Of a stretch of DNA of 5,360 bases, positions 3,201 through 5,360 are shown in pieces. Source of the stretch: CAZWDO01 sp964632485 [NCBI: uncultured bacterium] (lineage in GTDB: Bacteria; JAGOEH01); contig CAZWDO010000045.1 in the NCBI GenBank assembly GCA_964632485.1, forward strand, positions 6,060 to 11,419, in the 5' to 3' direction. A program made the position numbers and the translations under genes. Numbering within the stretch: position 1 is the stretch's first letter; each line of letters begins with the position of its first letter. The notes beneath the pieces are model-generated. The model saw only the letters and a program-made list of their open reading frames with translations, made no database searches and was not told the DNA's origin.

Positions 3201-5360
3201 GCGAGGTTGAATTCCAGGATAAATTCAATGGGGAGGAGACAGGGATACAAACGGCGCCGATTCCCGGGAAAAATGAAACGGGAACCGACGGACATGACCC
3301 CAATTCTAAATGAATCGGGATATCTTCAGCGCCGCAAAGTGATTCTATATGCAACACATCATTATAATCCCCGTACTCAGTCAAATCGCTGCGATCTACA
3401 TCAACGGTGATCGTAACTGAACCCGAGGGAGGAATCGTGCGGCTATCCGGCGATACCGATGTGATCCACGACTCCCAGTCCCGGGTGATGGTGTAATCGC
3501 AACTTCCACATGGACTGCTGTTAGTAATCACAAAGCTCAGTTGTGTCAGTGTCTTTCTGAAATCCAGAGCGGTCGGCGAATAGCTCACCGCTCCAGGCTG
3601 CCAGGTCGTAAACGACCATGGATCGCCAAGCGTGCTGTCAGCGCAGGTTGCCGTTTTGGCGACAACCTGCCAATAATAAGTAGTCGGCGTGAGCGGCTGT
3701 TCAAATGAAAGGGTACAGGTAGTGGTTTTCAAGGCGGTTTCGATTCGGGTCATCGACGCGCTGGATGTTCCAAAATACACATCGTAGGAGATCGAATCGC
3801 CCCCGGCCACGGAACAACTCCAGCTCAATGTTGCCGGGGAGGTTACGCAATTTAGGGGACTGAGATTGGAGGGCGGATTGGGGCAGGCGGTCACTTCCAG
3901 ATGCAGGGGAATACTTTTATCACCACACGGCGACGTTACATGTAAGGTGTCGTAATAGTTCCCCTCTGCCAATCCATTGCGATCGACGGTCACGGTGATA
4001 GTTGCTAAATCCATTGTGTCAATTGTTCCACTTGTCGGTGTGACTGATGTTATCCAAGCGGACCCATTGTTCGTAATCGTATAGGCGCAACTGTCGCAAT
4101 TCGTGTTGTTGCTGATAGTGAATTCGCGTTGGTTTTGGTTATGCCCAAACTCCAGCGAATCCAGGGAAGCGCCTGGCTCATGCTTATAATAGATCAGCGC
4201 CCCTGGCTCAAATGTTGTGAACGACCACACAGGCCCTGCGGAAGTACTATCCCCGTCGGTGGCGATAATCTGCCAGTAGTAAGTTGTATTGGGAGAGTAA
4301 CTGTTGAAATCATAGGTCGTACCGAGTTGAGCCGCGCTGACTGTATTCGTTGGCGGATTGGTTGCGCCTACCTTGACGTCATATTTCACTGTATCCCCCG
4401 CATCCGGATCGGTCGAAGCGTTCCAACTCAGGACAATCGGCGGCGTCCCCGAATTTGGTACGCATGTCGCCGCGCTATCCGGCGAAATATACGTCGGCGC
4501 TGTCGGCGGAGTATTGGACTTGACACACCGGATAGCAAACCCATCTTGTTTCGTAGGTTGTATATCTTCAATATTACCTTTATTGTAATTTAACATCCAA
4601 CCCCATGCTCCAACACCGGCATCTGTACTAGTCCAATAACGGGCCGATGAATCAATAAGTCTAAATTGCTTGGCTTGATAGGTAGCATGGTGTATACCAT
4701 GACCCAAGCCTGTGAATCCACTTTGATTAGTTGCTCCAGTATTCGGTGCATTCCAATGAACTGTATCAGTTTCTTTCATTTTACCGCCTGCTTCTGCTGC
4801 CCCACCTAAATAATCTACTAAAATTTCCCATTCACTATTACTAGGTACATGCCAACCGTCAGGAGCTATATTCCTTGAGTATTGCGCGGCATAGAAATTG
4901 TATAACCGCCCATAAGTGCTAATATTATCATTATTATTATCATAACAGCACCACGCACCTGTAGTTGTGTTAAGCCAGTTAACACTATCGGTTATATTAG
5001 GAATCGAATCACCATTCTGGTAGTGAGTTACCTTTAAATTTTCAGCCATCCACCATTGGTTGCCTATTTTAACTGTCTTGTATTGATTTCCATTTGTATC
5101 TGTAACAGTCCCAGTCCGTATAGCAGCTTTTGATAATATTGAATTTAAAGAAAATAAATTTGAATCACTACCTACTGTACTGGTTATCCGATTATCCGTC
5201 AGATTAAAAACCTGTTTGTTTTGCGAAAAATTTGTTTGATATAAAATAAATATAATGCTAGTAGCAACTATTGTATCACGCCAAAATCGCCGCTCTACCT
5301 TGAAATACCTTGAAATACCTTGAAATACCTTGAAATACCTTGAAATACCTTGAAATACCT
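205..5360 (-). CDS. Giant modular surface protein: FISUMP domain plus alternating FN3-like and BACON-like modules (5' end beyond window)
   Basis: One frame is open from the right window edge to a TGA at 205-207. Counting residues from the first in-frame ATG (5047-5049), 1614 residues follow, and another 103 codons are open upstream to the edge. That ATG is not the real start: it is the Met of the WWMAENLK motif inside the FISUMP domain, and the 20 codons before it still match the family. No ATG, GTG or TTG occurs in frame above it. Order: signal-like segment, FISUMP domain (to residue 177), then FN3-like (A) and BACON-like (B) modules alternating from residue 179. A conserved Cys early in each A module (196, 401, 601, 798, 1009, 1218, 1438) recurs every 197-220 residues. 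No catalytic motif is visible. The likely role is an extracellular adhesin, stalk or binding scaffold, inferred from domain content only. The last 17 residues (1598-1614) are out-of-frame sequence after a single-base frameshift. The native protein continues past the left edge, where any sorting or anchoring signal would lie. Identity as a single real gene is secure; function is not. Confidence 0.93.
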   Translation of the reverse strand, partial: VFQGISRYFKVFQGISRYFKVERRFWRDTIVATSIIFILYQTNFSQNKQVFNLTDNRITSTVGSDSNLFSLNSILSKAAIRTGTVTDTNGNQYKTVKIGNQWWMAENLKVTHYQNGDSIPNITDSVNWLNTTTGAWCCYDNNNDNISTYGRLYNFYAAQYSRNIAPDGWHVPSNSEWEILVDYLGGAAEAGGKMKETDTVHWNAPNTGATNQSGFTGLGHGIHHATYQAKQFRLIDSSARYWTSTDAGVGAWGWMLNYNKGNIEDIQPTKQDGFAIRCVKSNTPPTAPTYISPDSAATCVPNSGTPPIVLSWNASTDPDAGDTVKYDVKVGATNPPTNTVSAAQLGTTYDFNSYSPNTTYYWQIIATDGDSTSAGPVWSFTTFEPGALIYYKHEPGASLDSLEFGHNQNQREFTISNNTNCDSCAYTITNNGSAWITSVTPTSGTIDTMDLATITVTVDRNGLAEGNYYDTLHVTSPCGDKSIPLHLEVTACPNPPSNLSPLNCVTSPATLSWSCSVAGGDSISYDVYFGTSSASMTRIETALKTTTCTLSFEQPLTPTTYYWQVVAKTATCADSTLGDPWSFTTWQPGAVSYSPTALDFRKTLTQLSFVITNSSPCGSCDYTITRDWESWITSVSPDSRTIPPSGSVTITVDVDRSDLTEYGDYNDVLHIESLCGAEDIPIHLELGSCPSVPVSFFPGIGAVCIPVSSPLNLSWNSTSPTGEQITYDVYFGASNPPPIIDDNVGNSNYTINNLEESATYYWKIVAFSESCPEGVEGPVWSFKTDEPCSLSVDPSALDFGASRNSRQATITNTGCDSLAWTASTHADWLILSKRSGALGAYGNDEFSVSIHDSLRAPGCYEDTIDIASLTCGSEQIFVKFCIVNNPPAAPIIVYPLDSANCISQDTILRWTCSDPEDDSLEYEVYFGESEDPPFIIRQTNSFCPVPGAPLKEHTPYYWKIIAIDSAGNRSEGPIWSFTTVYPSKLKLIAQENPIVLSAATTLKTFQLKAEGECQSIEYCLQAGFKNPIQPWFNFTPQQSIIPADSSRYVAISLKPNILSSCQLAKGFYLDTLYIAECDNNRAVDTLLVSLTVNNHPPEAFSLIAPRGDSVICLDTPVILSWNASGDCDSDAVVYDIYLDTVNPPQHKASVSWLSDTSCALSGLNEGETYWWYVIATDGIATINSDTVCSFVYRPLAHLEIMQSLDLKNDRTIILSDKDRYCWAIRNTGCQTLDWELSNLIDPNRREWTRNYDPVSGSLESGEIGTICFDKDIAGLEPGMHLDFIIIESNSGASPDTVWLEINIDNIPPVIDGITASADSICLADGIELSWTAHDGDGDALTYDLYLDTNPSCTQKIVTATSETSFAPTVNPPANLSVNTTYYWKISATDGKSAIFSSIDSFFVYPDLDFFADPYEREANAPFRDLTLIDPLNFNFSLPRQSNSKVFRIFNAGCDPLNWQSTWQESWITRIEPANGSLSFRENEMVSVTVDSAGMTRGVYTDEIVIASRDHAAPTDTVFVSMTIPNHCPLINAMYPPDRHPCTEPDSTGAITMSWVAEDPDGDPVTYTIAIATDPSFTQLVVPSTPLMELSFSLATFEHNTTYWWKLTACDSAGCCTDTIRSFSIEYEGPRMLISQDSLIFPCGIIEDSIYLINAGDTVHWRLCQPSGNSPAEWLTLGETNGIVAPCDSVTLSIQIDTTQKTRASIAIRFISAIRTIR
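238..259. repeat. Two short inverted repeats beside the frameshift
   Basis: Positions 248-259 form GACGC-GG-GCGTC on the coding strand, a 5-bp perfect stem with a two-base loop (or a 4-bp stem with a four-base loop). Positions 238-247 are the perfect 10-bp palindrome TATCGCGATA. Both are inside the B7 coding sequence and directly follow the A run in the direction of translation. They are too short to be called a terminator and are not followed by a T tract. They are recorded because they may explain a local indel or read error. Confidence 0.5.
259..263 (-). other. Frameshift site: one A missing from a coding-strand A run
   Basis: The coding strand reads ACG CAA AAG ACG CGG in the long frame. 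Adding one A to the four-A run gives ACG CAA AAA GAC GCG GGC, that is TQKDAGVYRD, which rejoins the module consensus exactly. Without it the frame reads TQKTRASIAIRF and stops at 205-207. A homopolymer next to a short hairpin (248-259) is a typical place for polymerase slippage or a read error. Confidence 0.82.
787..1446 (-). other. Module pair 6: FN3-like A6 and BACON-like B6 with a longer entry segment
   Basis: A6 (1202-1301) starts NIPPVIDGI and has Cys1218, LSW (1225-1227), the acidic turn DGDGDALTYDLYLD (1231-1244), TTYYWKISATDG (1276-1287) and SFFVY. B6 (1302-1421) is the longest B module, about 120 residues. The segment before its FNAGCDPLNW core (1346-1355) is extended with a charged, aromatic-rich stretch (FFADPYEREANAP at 1306-1318). 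The core is standard: ESWITRIEPANGSL (1361-1374), VTVDSAGMTRGVYTDEIVIA (1384-1403) and VFVSMTIP (1414-1421). Confidence 0.8.
1447..2079 (-). other. Module pair 5: FN3-like A5 and BACON-like B5
   Basis: A5 (991-1089) has NHPPEAFSLIAP, Cys1009, LSW (1016-1018), the acidic turn DCDSD (1023-1027), VVYDIYLDTVNPP (1029-1041) and ETYWWYVIATDG (1064-1075). The closing strand is CSFVY rather than WSFTT. B5 (1090-1201) has RNTGCQTLDWEL (1122-1133), EWTRNYDPVSGSL (1143-1155), DIAGLEPGMHLDF (1168-1180) and VWLEINID (1194-1201). The entry strand (LEIMQSLDLKND) has lost the D/E-F-G motif seen in B1 and B3. Confidence 0.78.
2080..2709 (-). other. Module pair 4: FN3-like A4 and divergent BACON-like B4
   Basis: A4 (781-876) is a clean copy: NNPPAAPIIVYP, Cys798, LRW (805-807), DPEDDSLEYEVYFG (811-824), TPYYWKIIAID (851-861) and GPIWSFTT (869-876). 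B4 (877-990) is the most divergent B module. The usual W-I/L strand is PWFNFTP (927-933), the N-x-G-C position is EGECQSIEYC (907-916), and only DTLYIAEC (967-974) and LLVSLTVN (983-990) match the consensus well. It is about 114 residues long, towards the upper end for B modules. GC is also lower here (about 35-40% around 2341-2400 and 2701-2760), so this pair may have a different history from its neighbours. Confidence 0.75.
2710..3297 (-). other. Module pair 3: FN3-like A3 and BACON-like B3
   Basis: A3 (585-681) has Cys601, LSW (610-612), TYDVYFGASNPPP (623-635), ATYYWKIVA (655-663) and GPVWSFKT (674-681). Its turn reads TSPTGEQ, with none of the clustered aspartates. B3 (682-780) has ALDFG (693-697), NTGCDSLAW (709-717), ADWLILSKRSGAL (723-735), CYEDTIDIAS (756-765) and Cys768. 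The C-x-x-C pair of B1 and B2 is replaced here by the single Cys of an N-T-G-C motif, the form that also appears in B5 and, as N-A-G-C, in B6. Confidence 0.82.
3298..3885 (-). other. Module pair 2: FN3-like A2 and BACON-like B2
   Basis: A2 (389-482) has NPPSNLSP, Cys401, LSW (408-410), SYDVYFGTS (421-429), TTYYW (456-460) and DPWSFTT (476-482). Its acidic turn is replaced by SVAGGDS, so a metal-binding loop like that suggested for other A modules is probably missing. It has extra cysteines at 412, 445 and 469. B2 (483-584) is close to B1: ALDF (494-497), Cys514 and Cys517 in CGSCDYTI, SWITSVSPDS (527-536), VDVDRSDL (549-556) and DVLHIESLCG (564-573). The match to B1, including the C-x-x-C pair, suggests that pairs 1 and 2 separated later than the others. 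Confidence 0.82.
3886..4515 (-). other. Module pair 1: FN3-like A1 and BACON-like B1
   Basis: A1 (residues 179-280) starts PPTAPTYISP and has Cys196, the LSW strand (207-209), the acidic turn DPDAGD (214-219), KYDVKVG (222-228), TTYYW (255-259) and GPVWSFTT (272-279). B1 (281-388) has the SLEFG entry strand (298-302), a C-x-x-C pair (Cys318, Cys321), AWITSVTPTSG (331-341), the VTVDRNGL strand (353-360), YYDTLHVTS (365-373) and Cys375. It closes with HLEVTA. B1 carries an extra stretch of about ten residues (YYKHEPGASL) before its entry strand. This pair includes some of the highest GC in the window (about 65% at 4441-4500). Confidence 0.82.
4519..5112 (-). other. FISUMP domain (Fibrobacter succinogenes major paralogous domain)
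   Basis: About 198 residues show the family's hallmarks in order: TGTVTDTNGNQYKTVKIGNQ leading into WWMAENLKVTHY (to residue 10), then YGRLYNFYAAQ (46-56), APDGWHVPSNSEWEIL (62-77), YLGGAAEAGGKMKE (80-93), PNTGATNQSGF (102-112), RYWTST (137-142) and GFAIRCVK (170-177). These match the TIGR02145-type domain, which is abundant in Fibrobacter and Bacteroidetes surface proteins and has no established biochemical activity. The domain appears complete. It sits at the N-terminal side, directly before the module array, joined through only a few residues (SNTPPTAP). It is AT-rich compared with the adjacent A1 module. An Asn-rich patch at residues 38-43 (YDNNNDNI context) is encoded by a short ATT/AAT-type simple stretch near 4920-4945. 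Confidence 0.92.
5113..5295 (-). other. AT-rich N-terminal lead-in with signal-peptide-like segment, no start codon
   Basis: This stretch is open in the FISUMP frame for 61 codons at roughly 25-30% GC, where stops should be frequent, so it is probably coding. Near the array it encodes ERRFWRD followed by the apolar run TIVATSIIFILY and then QTNFSQNKQ (about 5212-5295). A basic n-region, a hydrophobic core and a polar Ser-Gln end resemble a Sec signal peptide, which fits an exported protein. A Met expected just before the basic residues is absent: the sequence there passes straight into the 10-bp array. The remaining 35 or so residues before the FISUMP domain are a polar linker rich in Asn, Ser and Thr. 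I see no convincing promoter or ribosome binding site here. Confidence 0.5.
5296..5360. repeat. Perfect 10-bp tandem repeat (unit TGAAATACCT), at least 6.5 copies, runs off the window
   Basis: Six identical copies of TGAAATACCT fill 5301-5360 with no mismatch, preceded by the half unit TACCT at 5296-5300; the far end is not visible. Because 10 is not a multiple of 3, each strand gives the same cyclic ten-codon series in all three frames. On the minus strand the series is R-Y-F-K-V-F-Q-G-I-S with no stop. On the plus strand every frame meets TGA once per 30 bp. The array lies at the 5' side of the protein's frame. It could be an intergenic minisatellite, a contingency repeat inside the leader, or an assembly artefact at a contig end. 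Confidence 0.95.

Noticed and set aside
4129-4593. Plus-strand open frames opposite A1 and the end of FISUMP
   Set aside because: Arg/Ile-rich translations with no motif; the opposite strand encodes well-conserved FISUMP and FN3-like motifs.
5047-5049. ATG as the start of the protein
   Set aside because: It is the Met of WWMAENLK in the FISUMP domain. Family-like sequence continues upstream in frame and no ribosome binding site precedes it.
5113-5295. Promoter in the AT-rich stretch (for example TACAAT-like or Bacteroidetes TAnnTTTG-like boxes)
   Set aside because: AT-rich DNA yields many weak matches. No pair with correct spacing stood out, and the region appears to be coding.
5296-5360. 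CRISPR array
   Set aside because: The 10-bp units are contiguous with no spacers and far too short to be CRISPR repeats.

Overview
The whole window is one very large surface or secreted protein gene on the minus strand, cut off at both edges. No RNA gene, mobile element, operon partner or terminator is visible. The protein reads, N to C (high to low coordinates): an AT-rich lead-in with a hydrophobic, signal-like segment; a FISUMP domain (Fibrobacter succinogenes major paralogous domain, TIGR02145-type); then at least seven alternating pairs of a fibronectin-III-like module (type A, about 95-102 residues) and a BACON-like immunoglobulin-fold module (type B, about 100-120 residues), with the start of an eighth type A module at the left edge. 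No enzyme signature is present, so the protein looks like a modular adhesin, stalk or cell-surface scaffold.

Organism: FISUMP domains together with stacked FN3/BACON modules are typical of the Fibrobacteres-Chlorobi-Bacteroidetes superphylum (Bacteroidetes, Fibrobacter, Cloacimonadota and related candidate phyla). I infer an uncultured or environmental member of that group. The window does not settle the phylum.

Layout: 5296-5360 is a perfect 10-bp tandem array that runs into the right edge. 5113-5295 is an AT-rich (about 25-30% GC) open stretch containing a signal-like segment but no ATG, GTG or TTG in frame. 4519-5112 is the FISUMP domain. 179-4515 holds the seven A/B pairs. 1-178 is the partial eighth A module. 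The first in-frame ATG (5047-5049) lies inside the FISUMP core and is not a credible start, so the true start is beyond the window or has been lost.

Two points deserve attention. First, the long frame ends at a TGA at 205-207 only because one base is missing in a T run at 260-263 (an A run on the coding strand). In the next frame the B7 module completes normally and A8 follows at the expected spacing, so this is a single-base frameshift (real mutation or sequence error), not the natural end. Second, the 10-bp array is open in all three minus-strand frames, and only one of them leads into the FISUMP frame. If the array is translated, copy-number change would switch the protein on or off. That is a hypothesis the window cannot settle.
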